A stretch of DNA of 64,000 nucleotides, taken from the NCBI RefSeq assembly GCF_021353265.1, contig NZ_JAJTWU010000001.1:372001-436000 (forward strand), read 5' to 3'. Shown one piece after another: positions 1 to 8,504 of this stretch (position 1 is its first letter; each line of letters opens with the position of its first letter). Source of the stretch: Pelomonas cellulosilytica (GTDB lineage Bacteria; Pseudomonadota; Gammaproteobacteria; Burkholderiales; Burkholderiaceae_C). The notes beneath the pieces were generated by a model that ran no database searches, was not told the DNA's origin, and was given only the letters and a program-made list of their open reading frames with translations. The translations under genes and the position numbers were made by a program.

Positions 1-2154
1 CCGGCGCGCGAGCGCCACGCCGTCCATCGACCCGGGCATGACGATGTCGCTCAGCACGATGTCGATGGCGGCTCCCGCATCCAGCAGCCGCAGGGCCGCC
101 TCGGCGTGCGCGGCGCGAATGACGCGGGCGCCATGCGCCATCAGCAGCGCGGCGGTCACGTCCCCGAGCGATTCGTCGTCCTCCACCAGCAGCACGGTCG
201 CCCCGGCCAGGCCCTGCGGCGAGGGCGGCGCGAACGCCTCCGGGCGGTCGTCCCCACCCGCACCGGCCACCGGAAGCAGCAGCGACACCGTCGTGCCGAT
301 GCTCGGCGTGCTGGACAGCCGCGCGGTGCCGCCGGCCTGCGTCGCGAAACCATAGACCTGGCACAGGCCCAGGCCGCTGCCCTGGCCGACCGGCTTGGTG
401 GTGAAGAAGGGCTCGAAGGCGTGGCCGGCCAACTCCTCGTCCATGCCGATGCCGTCGTCGCTGACGGTGACAACAACGTAGTCGCCCGGTGGCAGCGCTA
501 GGCCTTCGAGGTCGTCCGCGGTGGCATTGCCGGCACGCAGGCACAGCTCACCGCCGTTGGGCATCGCGTCGTGCGCGTTGAGCGCGAGGTTGACGAGGGC
601 GAGGTCCAGCTCGCTGGCGTCCACGCGCACCGCATGGATGCTGGGTGCGACCTGAACGCGGATATCGATGCGCCGGCCCAGCACGCTGCGCAGCAGCTCC
701 TGCACCTCGGGCAGATAGCGGCCCAGCAGCACGGTCTGCATGCGCATGCCGGGTCGGCGACCCGAGAAGCGCAGCAGATGCTGCGTGAGCTGGCTGCCCT
801 TGTCGACGGCGCGCTGTGTGGCCGCCAGCGGTGCCTGCAATTCGTCCGCTGCCGCGTGGCGACGCATCAGGTGCATGCTGTTGCTGATGATGCCCAGCAG
901 ATTGTTGAACTCGTGGGCCACGCCGCCGGTGAGCCGGCCGAGGGCCTCCACACGCTGGCTCTGCGCGCCGCGCTGCTCCACCAGCCGCGTGCGGTCCACC
1001 GCCTGCGCGACGCTGCGTTCGAGCTCGCTGCGCGCGCCGGCCATCGTGCGGCCCGCGCTGGCCAGTGCCTCGGCCACTTCGTCGCACTCGGCGATGCCGG
1101 TGGGTCGTGTTTGCACCTGGCGCCCCGCCTGCAGATCCTGGGCGGCGGTCTTGAGCGCGCGGATCGGCTGCTCGATGCGCCGCGCCACCCACATCGCGCC
1201 GGCGACGGCCAGCGCCGTCAGCGTTAGTGCGCCGACCACGACGCGCAGGACCTCGGCGGGCATGCGGCCGGCGAAGGCCTCGCGCGGCATGGCACTGACG
1301 TAGCTCCACCCCAGCGGCGACGTGCTGAAGTAGCCCACGGTGGGCGAGCCGTCGAGCGACGTGAGCTGGAACAGCCCCTCACGCGCATTGGCCATGCGCT
1401 CGCGCAGCTGCGGGCCGACAGCCCGGCCGGTGAAGGCCGCGCCGCCGGGCTGGCGGGCCACGACGCGGCCGGCGCTGTCCATGACGGTACCGATCCAGCC
1501 TGGATTGGCCTGCGCCTGCACGATGCGCTGCAGCTCCGACGGCCGCACGGTGACGACGATGTTGTAGAGCAGTTCGCCATTGCGCCGCACGGGCTCCACC
1601 CAGGCCGCATACAGCTCGTCGGAAGGGCTCGGGTCGCCCGCTGCCCGTGCCAGTGGCTGCAGCGGCAGCATCAGCGCGCTGGCGCGCAGCGTGGCCGGCC
1701 CCGACGTGTCACCCCGGCTGCCCTGGGGCAGTCGCGTGCTGAGCAGCACGCGACCCGGGGCGTGCAGCTCCACCCAGCCGTCCAGCCCCTGCATCGTGCG
1801 GCGGGCCTGCTGTTCGAAGGCCTGCCGCCGTTCGGGTTCGAGCGCGATGGCGCCGTCGAGCTCCGGCGACTGCGACAGCACGTGCGCAATCGTTGCTCGC
1901 CGGGCCAGCTCACTGTCCACCAGCATGGACAGCGCCCGCGCGGTATCGCGCAGCGTGCGGTTGTGCGCATCGCGCTCTGCCTCGTAGGTGCTGCCGATCA
2001 ACCAGGCAACACCCAGCATGCCGGGCAGCACCACTGAAAGCACTAGCAGCAGGAGGCGGGAACGGATCGTGACGGGCATCGACAGGTGGGTCAGGTGCAC
2101 ACCTGCATCCGGCAGGCGCAGCGACAGCGGGGCGAGCGTATCGCCAAGGAGCAT
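1..2154 (-). CDS. Hybrid sensor histidine kinase, C-terminus cut by the window edge
   Basis: An open frame runs off the left edge. The N-terminus has a membrane segment (MPVTIRSRLLLLVLSVVLPG from codon 2079), a periplasmic-type sensor region, a second membrane segment and a HAMP-like linker. A DHp domain follows with the H-box VAHEFNNLLGIISNSM, then an HATPase with GIGMDEE and GSGLGL motifs, and a receiver domain (VLLVEDDESLGDV; phospho-acceptor region IVLSDIVMPG) that is still open at base 1. This is the usual layout of a hybrid kinase that passes phosphate to its own receiver. The start is unsettled: ATG 2154, GTG 2100 and ATG 2079 are in frame and none has a strong ribosome site. A sigma-54-type promoter lies just upstream at 2179-2192. 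The signal and output partner are unknown. Confidence 0.87.
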   Translation of the reverse strand, partial: MLLGDTLAPLSLRLPDAGVHLTHLSMPVTIRSRLLLLVLSVVLPGMLGVAWLIGSTYEAERDAHNRTLRDTARALSMLVDSELARRATIAHVLSQSPELDGAIALEPERRQAFEQQARRTMQGLDGWVELHAPGRVLLSTRLPQGSRGDTSGPATLRASALMLPLQPLARAAGDPSPSDELYAAWVEPVRRNGELLYNIVVTVRPSELQRIVQAQANPGWIGTVMDSAGRVVARQPGGAAFTGRAVGPQLRERMANAREGLFQLTSLDGSPTVGYFSTSPLGWSYVSAMPREAFAGRMPAEVLRVVVGALTLTALAVAGAMWVARRIEQPIRALKTAAQDLQAGRQVQTRPTGIAECDEVAEALASAGRTMAGARSELERSVAQAVDRTRLVEQRGAQSQRVEALGRLTGGVAHEFNNLLGIISNSMHLMRRHAAADELQAPLAATQRAVDKGSQLTQHLLRFSGRRPGMRMQTVLLGRYLPEVQELLRSVLGRRIDIRVQVAPSIHAVRVDASELDLALVNLALNAHDAMPNGGELCLRAGNATADDLEGLALPPGDYVVVTVSDDGIGMDEELAGHAFEPFFTTKPVGQGSGLGLCQVYGFATQAGGTARLSSTPSIGTTVSLLLPVAGAGGDDRPEAFAPPSPQGLAGATVLLVEDDESLGDVTAALLMAHGARVIRAAHAEAALRLLDAGAAIDIVLSDIVMPGSMDGVALARR

Positions 2155-2178
2155 GGGTGGCATCTGGCAGGGTCACCA

Positions 2179-2192
2179 GCAAACGACATGCC
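2179..2192 (-). promoter_or_regulatory. Candidate sigma-54 promoter for the left-edge hybrid kinase
   Basis: The minus strand reads GGCAT-GTCGT-TTGCT, with GG and GC exactly ten bases apart. The predicted start of transcription is near 2167, 13 bases before ATG 2154 and about 88 before ATG 2079, so it may favour one of the internal starts. Confidence 0.6.
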
Positions 2193-2243
2193 CGCGTTGG
2201 TCCCTTGTTTGCGTATCGGGTTTGACCCGACCCGGCCTGGCCC

Positions 2244-3389
2244 TCACGGGAGCAGCGGGTTTCCCGCTGAGGCCTTCTGCAGCGTGCCGGCCGGTCGCCG
2301 CAGCAGCGAGCGCAGCGGGGGCGGCGCCCCGCGGCGGTCACCTTCGAGGAAGCACCGCAGCAGCCGCAGGCCGCGCACGCGTCGGCAGATGCTGCGCAGC
2401 GCGATCAGCACCGGCACGGCGATCAAAGCGCCTGGAATGCCCCACAGCCAGCCCCAGGCCATGACCGACAGGAACACCGACACGGGGCTCAGTGACAGCC
2501 GGCGGCCGACGATGAGCGGGCTGACGATGTTGCTTTCCACCGCGTGCACGACGCAGAAGGCCAGCATCGGACCGAACACCTGCAGGCCGCTGTCGAACGT
2601 GCTGATGCCGGCCAGCAGCAACATGCCCATCAAAGCCATCGGCCCGATGTAGGGCACGAAGCAGAACACGGCCGTCACGGCGCCCCACAGCGTCGGGTTG
2701 GGTAGCCCCAGCATCCACAGCAGCAGGCCCATCAACACGCCGACGACGCCGTTGACGATGCCCACGACGGCCAGCCAGTGCGCGATCTCCCGCTGCGCCG
2801 CGCGCACGCCGCCCAGCACCAGCGCCCGGGTGCGCGGGCGCTGCACGGCCTCTACGATGCGCGACAGCACCCAATGCTCGGCGGCGAGCAGGAAGTACAG
2901 CAGGATGACCGTGGCCGAGGCCGACACGACGAAGGCGAGGCCCCGCGTCAGCACGATGCCGGTCAGCGTGACGCCCTCGCTGGCCAGGCGTTCCTTTAGC
3001 GGGTCCGGCGCCGGCGGTTGCGCCGCGCGTCCCGCCCGCACCGCCGGCGGATGCAGCCCGGGGATGGCCGTGCGCAGCTTGTCCAGCTGTTCCAGCAACT
3101 GCGCCACCGTCATCGGCGCCGACTCCCACCAGGCGGCGGCGGGCCGTGCGAGGCTCATCGACAGCGGTACCGTGCTGCCTATCAGCGCCACGACGACGAC
3201 CAACGCCCCTAGCGTCTCCGGCAGCCCGCGGCGGCGCAGCCAGCGCACGGCAGGCGCCAGCGCAAGCGTCAGCAGCACGGCGATCAGCACCGGCGCGAGC
3301 AATGGCCGCGCCTCGCGCACGGCGAACACCAGCGCGAGCGCGAACAGGCCGCGGAGCGGCCAGGGGTTGTGCAAGGGCGTGGAGTTCAT
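2244..3389 (-). CDS. AI-2E family transporter (PerM/YdiK-like permease)
   Basis: The 381-residue protein has about eight hydrophobic segments and the layout of the AI-2E exporter / PerM family. It carries an N-terminal pair of helices (PWPLRGLFALALVFAVREAR onward), a soluble insertion near residues 90-150 and C-terminal motifs such as FCFVPYIGP and PLIVGRRLSLSPVSVF that are typical of the family. Members export or take up small molecules, or act as sodium/proton antiporters; the substrate cannot be told from sequence. The start at 3389 (MNSTPLHNPW) was preferred to the upstream ATG at 3500 because the family homology begins there. It lies 225 bp downstream of the BON lipoprotein on the same strand and may share its transcript. 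Confidence 0.85.
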   Translation of the reverse strand: MNSTPLHNPWPLRGLFALALVFAVREARPLLAPVLIAVLLTLALAPAVRWLRRRGLPETLGALVVVVALIGSTVPLSMSLARPAAAWWESAPMTVAQLLEQLDKLRTAIPGLHPPAVRAGRAAQPPAPDPLKERLASEGVTLTGIVLTRGLAFVVSASATVILLYFLLAAEHWVLSRIVEAVQRPRTRALVLGGVRAAQREIAHWLAVVGIVNGVVGVLMGLLLWMLGLPNPTLWGAVTAVFCFVPYIGPMALMGMLLLAGISTFDSGLQVFGPMLAFCVVHAVESNIVSPLIVGRRLSLSPVSVFLSVMAWGWLWGIPGALIAVPVLIALRSICRRVRGLRLLRCFLEGDRRGAPPPLRSLLRRPAGTLQKASAGNPLLP

Positions 3390-3614
3390 CCGTGAGTCGC
3401 GTTGCAAATAGGCCACCCGTCCAGACCGCGGGCTGAGCGCCGGCCGCTCCCAAGCCGGCCCGCGAGCATCGCCGTCCCCGAGCGGGCTGAGTCCGGGCAC
3501 AGGGCGTCCAGTGCACGGTCTGTGCGTGGCGAAGGGCTGAGCCGCTGGCGCAGCGCGGTCTGCAAGATCGGCCGGGCTCGCCCGCTTTCAGCGCGGCGAG
3601 ACGGGGCGAGGGGC

Positions 3615-3932
3615 TTACTTCTCTGCCGGCTTGACGATGATGTTGTTCCGCACCTCTTTCACGTCCGGAACGGCCCGCGCGAGCTGCCCGGCGCGGTCCT
3701 TCTCGGCCTGTGAGGTGGCGAAGCCGGCCAGCTGCACGGTGCCGTTGAGCGTCTCGACCTGGATGCGCATCGCGCTGACCTGCGCGTCTTCGGCAAAGCG
3801 TGCCTTCACGCGGGTGCCGATCGTGGCGTCGTCGACATATTGGCCGACGGTGCTTTGGCCGCTGGTGACGGCGCAGCCGGTGACGGACAGCGCCCCGAGG
3901 GCGACCAGCGAGGCGATGAGGATCTTCTTCAT
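3615..3932 (-). CDS. BON-domain lipoprotein
   Basis: The 105-residue protein has a lipoprotein signal peptide with the lipobox LSVTGC, followed by a single BON domain (TIGTRVKARFAED ... VQLAGFATSQAEKDRAGQLA ... EVRNNIIV). BON domains bind phospholipid or sit at the outer membrane, as in OsmY and DolP, and are often induced by osmotic or envelope stress. A sigma-54-type promoter sits 46 bases upstream of the ATG. The protein is half the size of two-BON proteins such as OsmY, so it probably works as a single-domain periplasmic or outer-membrane factor. Confidence 0.92.
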   Translation of the reverse strand: MKKILIASLVALGALSVTGCAVTSGQSTVGQYVDDATIGTRVKARFAEDAQVSAMRIQVETLNGTVQLAGFATSQAEKDRAGQLARAVPDVKEVRNNIIVKPAEK

Positions 3933-3977
3933 GATGAGGGCTCCATCCGCGAGGACGACCCCCGCGGCGGGCCGAGG

Positions 3978-3991
3978 GCAAGCGGCGTGCC
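3978..3991 (-). promoter_or_regulatory. Candidate sigma-54 promoter for the BON lipoprotein
   Basis: The minus strand reads GGCAC-GCCGC-TTGCC, an exact match to the core -24/-12 consensus. The predicted transcript start is near 3966, giving a leader of about 34 bases. Confidence 0.7.
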
Positions 3992-4041
3992 CGCCGCGTG
4001 GCGTCCGTCACCGGGCGCCGCGGCCAGGCTGCTCGGCAGCC

Positions 4042-5034
4042 TCAGGAGCTCGCGTCGATTCGCTTCTTTCGCAGCTCCCACGCGGTGTCCGTACACAGCC
4101 CGCACTGCGGGCCGACGAAGGCGCGCGCGGCCTGCGTGTCGCCGCGCAGCTGCCAGTCCAGCCAGGCCACCACGGCGGCAGCGGCTTTGCCGCCATTGGG
4201 CTGCATGTAGGTGCCACCATGACCCACGCCGAGCAGGTTGGCCACCGCCACCGGCACGTGGCCGATGCGGGCGAAGTCGTCCATGCCGTTGGTGTAGGCG
4301 ATGTCGGTGGGCCCGCCCAGCACGTAGAGCGTCGGCGTGTGCAGCTGATCGAGCAGCGACTTGGGCTGGTCCATCTCCACGTGCTTGACGCCCGTGCCGG
4401 GGATGAACAGGCCGCTATTCATGACGACGACAGTCTTCACGCGTGGGTCCGGCGCCACGCGCAGCGCCTGAATGCCGCCGCAGCTGAAGCCCGAGACCGC
4501 GATGGCCCGCTCGTCGAACTTGCCGAAATAGGGGCTCTTCGGGTCGGCGTTCTGCGCCAGCGCCCAGTCGATGGCCGCCAGCAGTCCGGTGTAGCTCGTC
4601 GGCGGCGGCGGGAAGACGGGTCGGCCTTGCGCGTCCTGCTGGCGCGGCGGCGCCGGCGTCATCGGCAGTGTCACGCCCGGGCCGCTGCGGATGCGACCGA
4701 GCGCGATCGCCACATAGCCGTGCGAGGCGATCTCCAGCAGGTGCATGCGCGAGCTGGCGCCATCGTCCGAGCAGGCGCCGTTGCCGAAGACGTAGAGGCC
4801 GAGTTGCCGCGGCTTGATCGCGTCGAGCTGCGCCGGGCGGTAGACGACGTGATCCGGCAGCGACGCGACCTCCTCCTGCCGCGCGGGGAAGGGGCCACTG
4901 CCTGGTTGGTCGAGCGTGTCCGGTGTTTCGACCACGGGGGCGGAGGCGGGCGCAGGTGCCTGCGCTTGCGCGGCGATGGACAGTGCCAGCAACAAGGCCG
5001 GGACGAGACGGGGTCGCAGGCAGCGTGGAGTCAT
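4042..5034 (-). CDS. Secreted alpha/beta hydrolase (dienelactone hydrolase-like)
   Basis: The 330-residue protein has an N-terminal signal peptide (VPALLLALSIAAQAQA) and an alpha/beta-hydrolase core. The nucleophile elbow is GFSCGG (residues 172-177, Ser174). The likely triad partners are Asp234 (GGPTDIAY) and His262 (GVGHGG). It resembles periplasmic hydrolases annotated as dienelactone hydrolase or acetylhydrolase-like; the substrate is unknown. The gene follows the glycosyltransferase at 5178-6380 on the same strand after 143 bp, so it may close the hemerythrin-led operon or use the weaker sigma-54-like site at 5146-5159. It could trim or deacylate a secreted glycan, but that is inference from context only. 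Confidence 0.8.
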   Translation of the reverse strand: MTPRCLRPRLVPALLLALSIAAQAQAPAPASAPVVETPDTLDQPGSGPFPARQEEVASLPDHVVYRPAQLDAIKPRQLGLYVFGNGACSDDGASSRMHLLEIASHGYVAIALGRIRSGPGVTLPMTPAPPRQQDAQGRPVFPPPPTSYTGLLAAIDWALAQNADPKSPYFGKFDERAIAVSGFSCGGIQALRVAPDPRVKTVVVMNSGLFIPGTGVKHVEMDQPKSLLDQLHTPTLYVLGGPTDIAYTNGMDDFARIGHVPVAVANLLGVGHGGTYMQPNGGKAAAAVVAWLDWQLRGDTQAARAFVGPQCGLCTDTAWELRKKRIDASS

Positions 5035-5145
5035 GCGCTTCAGCTCGGAGTGGCGGGCGCCGCATTCTGTGCCGGTGCCCGTCCGGCGTGCCGGCCTGCT
5101 TCCGGCGAAGCGATGAAATAAACAGCGTCACCGATACCGGTCTTG

Positions 5146-5159
5146 GCAAGGGCCACGCC
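5146..5159 (-). promoter_or_regulatory. Possible weak sigma-54 promoter before the hydrolase
   Basis: The minus strand reads TTGGCGT-GGCCC-TTGCC. The -12 half is good and the spacing exact, but two -24 positions differ from GGCAC. The leader would be about 100 bases. Confidence 0.35.
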
Positions 5160-5177
5160 AATCTGGCGGTGCCGGGC

Positions 5178-6380
5178 TCAGCCGTGTCCCTGCGCGGCTG
5201 CCCGGCCCTCGACCGGACGCGCCAGTCTTTCCATCAAGGCGCCGACGCGCGTGAGTCCGGTGGCCAGATCCAGCCGCTGCACGGCCCGCGCCCGGGCGCG
5301 TTCGCCCATGTGCCGGCGCAGCGCGGCGTCGGTCAGCAGCAGGCCACAGCAGCGGCCGATGTCGTCAAAGTCGCCCGCGCCGGCCAGCCAGCCGGTGTGG
5401 CCGTGCTCGACGATGTCCGGCACGCCGCCCACATAGGTGGCGACGGTGGGCAGGCCGCAGGCCATCGCCTCCATCAACGCCAGCGGCATGGCTTCGGTGT
5501 GCGAACAGCAGGCGACCGCATCCAGCTCGCCGTAGAGGGTCGGCATGTCGTGGCAGACGCCTGCCAGGTGCACGCGCCCCTCCAGCCCATAGCGGGCGAT
5601 AAGTCGGTGCAGGTCGTCCTGCATCGGGCCTTCACCTACGAGCACGGCGTGGGCGTCCAGCCCGGGGTGGCGCATGCGCAGCATCAGCGCGGCACGCACA
5701 AACACCTCGGGGCCCTTTTCGGGCGACAGGCGGCCCACGCAGCCCACCAGCGGCACGTCAGGCGCTAGGCCCAGGCGCTGGCGCAGCGGTTCGCCCGCGG
5801 TGCGCTCGCGGGGGCGGAAGGCGGTCGTGTCGACGCCGTTGGGCTCGCAGCTCAGCAGCGTGGGCTCGACGCCCAGGCCCAATGCGTGGAAGTAGCTCTG
5901 CCGGGCGACGACGCTGATGTGGCTGCGCGCCAGCCGGTGGACCTCCAGGTCCAGCGGCGACAGCTGGCGTGCATGTAGTGTGGTGAGGACGGGCGTGCGC
6001 GTCAGCGAGCCCACCAGGCCGGCAAGCAAGTGCGCCTGGGGCAGGTGGGCGTGCAGCAGCTCGATGCCTTGCTGTTGGACGAGCGCGCAGGCCGCCTGCA
6101 GCGTGGCCCAGGGCAGATCGTCAGGCATCGGTGCCGTCTCGACCACAGCGCCCGCGGCCTGCAGCTGTTCCGTCAGCCGGCTCTCGAAGGGGCACAGCAC
6201 CGTGAAGGCGAAGCGTTCGCGCGGCAGCCGCTGCACTAGGCGTAGCACCCAGCTTTCCATGCCGCCGACGATGGCGTTGCCGAGAACTTGCAGCACCTGC
6301 AGCGGCCGGCCGCGTGCCGGGGGCAGCGGCGTGACGGCGTTCAGGCGCGGGGCGGTCGACGCGTCGCTGCTCATCGTCAA
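5178..6380 (-). CDS. Glycosyltransferase family 4
   Basis: The 400-residue GT-B enzyme has an N-terminal acceptor domain opening with LQVLQVLGNAIVGGMESWVL and a C-terminal nucleotide-sugar domain with VGCVGRLSPEKGPEVFV and the E-x7-E signature inside SHTEAMPLALMEAMACG. GT4 enzymes transfer a sugar from an NDP-sugar with retention; donor and acceptor here are unknown. It overlaps the upstream amidohydrolase by 4 bp (ATGA), so the two are translationally coupled. The sequence is clearly paralogous along its whole length to the GT4 at 40300-41472, sharing for example NAIVGGMESWV, LDLEVHR, HALGLGV, NGVDT and GRLSPEKGPEVF. The two may act on the same or sequential acceptor. Confidence 0.92.
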   Translation of the reverse strand: MTMSSDASTAPRLNAVTPLPPARGRPLQVLQVLGNAIVGGMESWVLRLVQRLPRERFAFTVLCPFESRLTEQLQAAGAVVETAPMPDDLPWATLQAACALVQQQGIELLHAHLPQAHLLAGLVGSLTRTPVLTTLHARQLSPLDLEVHRLARSHISVVARQSYFHALGLGVEPTLLSCEPNGVDTTAFRPRERTAGEPLRQRLGLAPDVPLVGCVGRLSPEKGPEVFVRAALMLRMRHPGLDAHAVLVGEGPMQDDLHRLIARYGLEGRVHLAGVCHDMPTLYGELDAVACCSHTEAMPLALMEAMACGLPTVATYVGGVPDIVEHGHTGWLAGAGDFDDIGRCCGLLLTDAALRRHMGERARARAVQRLDLATGLTRVGALMERLARPVEGRAAAQGHG

Positions 6381-7237
6381 CAGCAGACAGGCGACCAGCG
6401 TCCCGAACCGAGCTTGAAGGGCGCATGCTTCGAGAACGGTCGCCCGAGCCAGTCCGCCGCCGTGCCGCTGAAGATGCGGTTCTGCGCGTCGGCACCGACC
6501 TGCAATTCGTTCAGCAGGTCTTCCAGCCAGCCCCGGCGCTCGCGCAGCTGCTGGCCGGAGCAGGGCAGGAAGCAGTCGCTGCCGAACTGCAGCAGCCCCG
6601 GCCCGAGCACCTCCAGCGCGAGCTGCAGCACGGCCTTGCGATAGGGCGGCGGCGGGCCGAATGACAGGTCGAAGCGGAACGCCGCGTGCGCGTCGGGCAC
6701 GCCGTGGATGCGGTCGATGAGCCCGACGGCGATGGCCTCATCGGTCCACGGCCAGCCGACATGGGCCAGCGCCGTACGGGCGCCAGGGTGGTCGCGCATC
6801 ACCTCGTAGAACGACGGACGGCAGAAGCGGCCGGAGCGGCCGTCGATGAAGATGCCGCTGTGGAACAGGACGGGCAGCTTGAGCTGCGCGGCGCGTGCGA
6901 AGACGGGCTGCACCGCGTCGTCGTACGGGTACCAGCCGCTGGGCACCATCTTCACGCCACGCAGGCCATCGTCCACCGCACGCTGCAGTTCGGCGACCGC
7001 GCCGGGGTGGGTGGGGTTCACCACCGCGAAGCCGACGATGCGGTCGGGATGGTCCTTTACCAGTTTGGCGAGGTGCCGATTGGCCCGCGTCAGCGACTCG
7101 GCGTCGGCGAGCGAGTAACCGGGCGACAGGAACGGCGCCAGCAGCACGCCGATGTCGACCTCGGCGTCATCCAGCGTGCGCAGCACATCGCGGGTTGTCT
7201 CGTCGCCGGTGCAATGCAGGTGGGCGTCGATCAGCAT
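6377..7237 (-). CDS. Amidohydrolase-superfamily metal-dependent hydrolase
   Basis: The 286-residue protein begins with the metal-binding HxH motif (MLIDAHLHCTGDE, His6/His8) and has the TIM-barrel pattern of the amidohydrolase_2 family, with later metal or catalytic candidates in LPVLFHSGIFIDG, TALAHVGWPW and QFGSDCF. The family includes hydrolases and decarboxylases of small aromatic or amide substrates. Its place between two glycosyltransferase genes, with an ATGA overlap downstream and three bases from the upstream gene, suggests it acts on the same product, perhaps as a sugar-modifying amidase or deacetylase. No substrate can be named from sequence. The C-terminus ends in an unusual Cys-Cys pair. 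Confidence 0.8.
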   Translation of the reverse strand: MLIDAHLHCTGDETTRDVLRTLDDAEVDIGVLLAPFLSPGYSLADAESLTRANRHLAKLVKDHPDRIVGFAVVNPTHPGAVAELQRAVDDGLRGVKMVPSGWYPYDDAVQPVFARAAQLKLPVLFHSGIFIDGRSGRFCRPSFYEVMRDHPGARTALAHVGWPWTDEAIAVGLIDRIHGVPDAHAAFRFDLSFGPPPPYRKAVLQLALEVLGPGLLQFGSDCFLPCSGQQLRERRGWLEDLLNELQVGADAQNRIFSGTAADWLGRPFSKHAPFKLGSGRWSPVCC

Positions 7238-7240
7238 CGT

Positions 7241-8440
7241 TCACAGACGCAGGCCACCGGCCGCCGCCAGCGGAGTTGCCGTCGTCAGAGGTGCGGGCGT
7301 GACGGCGCGGTCGGCGTCGCGCAACGCCTTCGTCAACTTCATGTGGACGATGTCGGCGCTGCGGTCCCATGCGTGTCGGGCCACGGCATCGGCCATGAGC
7401 TTTGTGCGGTGCAGCCGCTGCAGCTGGCTTTCGGACAGCAGCGTCTCGCAGGCGCGCACGAAGGCGGCTGGGCCGTCGGCGACCTCCACCGCATGGCCGT
7501 ACAGCGACACCACGTCGTTGATCGGCGTGCTGACGACGGGCTTGCCACCGGCCATGTACTCCAGCGTCTTGGTCGGGCTGATGAAGCGTGTGGACTCGTT
7601 GCGCGCGAAGGGCATCAGCGCCACGTCCCAGCCCTGCAGCAGGTGTGGCAGCCCCTCGTAGCTCTGCATGCCCAGCCAGTGGATGTTGTCGCGCCGCGGC
7701 AGCGACGCGGGATCGATCTTGACGACCGGCCCCACCATGACCAGCGACCACTCGGGATGGGCATCGGCGACGGCCGCGACGAGGCTTGCGTCGAAGCGCT
7801 CGTCGATGACGCCGAAGAAGCCCAGCTTCGGGCCCGGCAGGTGGCCCTGCAGGCGTTCGACTTCGGCGGCATGCGGACTGAGCGGATCCAGGCGAACGGG
7901 GTCGAAGTGCACGGCGTCCACGGCGCTGGGCAGGCACACGACGTCCGGGTGCTGGCTGCGGCGGGCCTCGTACAGCGACGGCCCGCCGGTGAAGACGACG
8001 GCGGCGCTCTTCATCAGCGCGGACTCGCGCTGGCGTAGCTGGCGGGGTGCGTCCTTGAAGGCGGACAGCTCGTCCATGCAGTCGTAGACGATGCAGGTGG
8101 GCGAAACGCTCGGCACCAGTGGCAGCGCCATGGGCGTATACAGCCAAGCGACGTCGGCGCCGTTAGGGCCGGCGAAGCGCACATCCAGCAGCGTCTGCAG
8201 GGCGGCCAGCTGGTTGTCATGGAAGCCCGGCGTGGCGACCGGGGTGTGCGGCACCAGCACCTGCAGCTGTGGTGCGATGTCGCGCACCTCCAGCCAGGCC
8301 GGCCCGTCGCAGGGCACCGGCTCCTCGACGAAGACGACGCGCCAGCGGCCTGCCAGGCGCGACATCAGCTGCTGCGGGCGCTGGTAGACGAAGCCCCAGC
8401 GCAGGTGGGAGAAGACGATCAGGACAGGTGGTGGCGTCAT
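7241..8440 (-). CDS. GT-B glycosyltransferase (GT4/GT1-like)
   Basis: The 399-residue protein begins MTPPPVLIVFSHLRWGFVYQ RPQQ, a start seen in glycosyltransferases found near UDP-galactopyranose mutase and related exopolysaccharide genes. The C-terminal domain carries LGFFGVIDERFD and a sugar-nucleotide pocket at FISPTKTLEYMAGGKPVVST, which includes the catalytic Glu region. It is the first of three tightly packed glycan genes downstream of hemerythrin (64 bp gap). No separate promoter was seen in that gap, so it is probably read from the hemerythrin promoter. Donor and acceptor are unknown. Confidence 0.85.
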   Translation of the reverse strand: MTPPPVLIVFSHLRWGFVYQRPQQLMSRLAGRWRVVFVEEPVPCDGPAWLEVRDIAPQLQVLVPHTPVATPGFHDNQLAALQTLLDVRFAGPNGADVAWLYTPMALPLVPSVSPTCIVYDCMDELSAFKDAPRQLRQRESALMKSAAVVFTGGPSLYEARRSQHPDVVCLPSAVDAVHFDPVRLDPLSPHAAEVERLQGHLPGPKLGFFGVIDERFDASLVAAVADAHPEWSLVMVGPVVKIDPASLPRRDNIHWLGMQSYEGLPHLLQGWDVALMPFARNESTRFISPTKTLEYMAGGKPVVSTPINDVVSLYGHAVEVADGPAAFVRACETLLSESQLQRLHRTKLMADAVARHAWDRSADIVHMKLTKALRDADRAVTPAPLTTATPLAAAGGLRL

Positions 8441-8504
8441 GGCGGCGGACCGGCAAGAGGGAGGGCGGCGTGCGGCGTTGCCGGCACGCCGCGGTGAAGC
8501 GATG

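Noticed and set aside
548..1309. Long alternative frames in the first 2.2 kb
   Set aside because: Their Arg/Ala-rich translations are typical of wrong frames in GC-rich DNA; the kinase frame carries recognisable domains throughout.
3404..3417. GG-N10-GC pattern upstream of the AI-2E transporter
   Set aside because: The -24 half is GGTGG rather than GGCAC and the transcript would start three bases before the ATG, with no room for a ribosome site.
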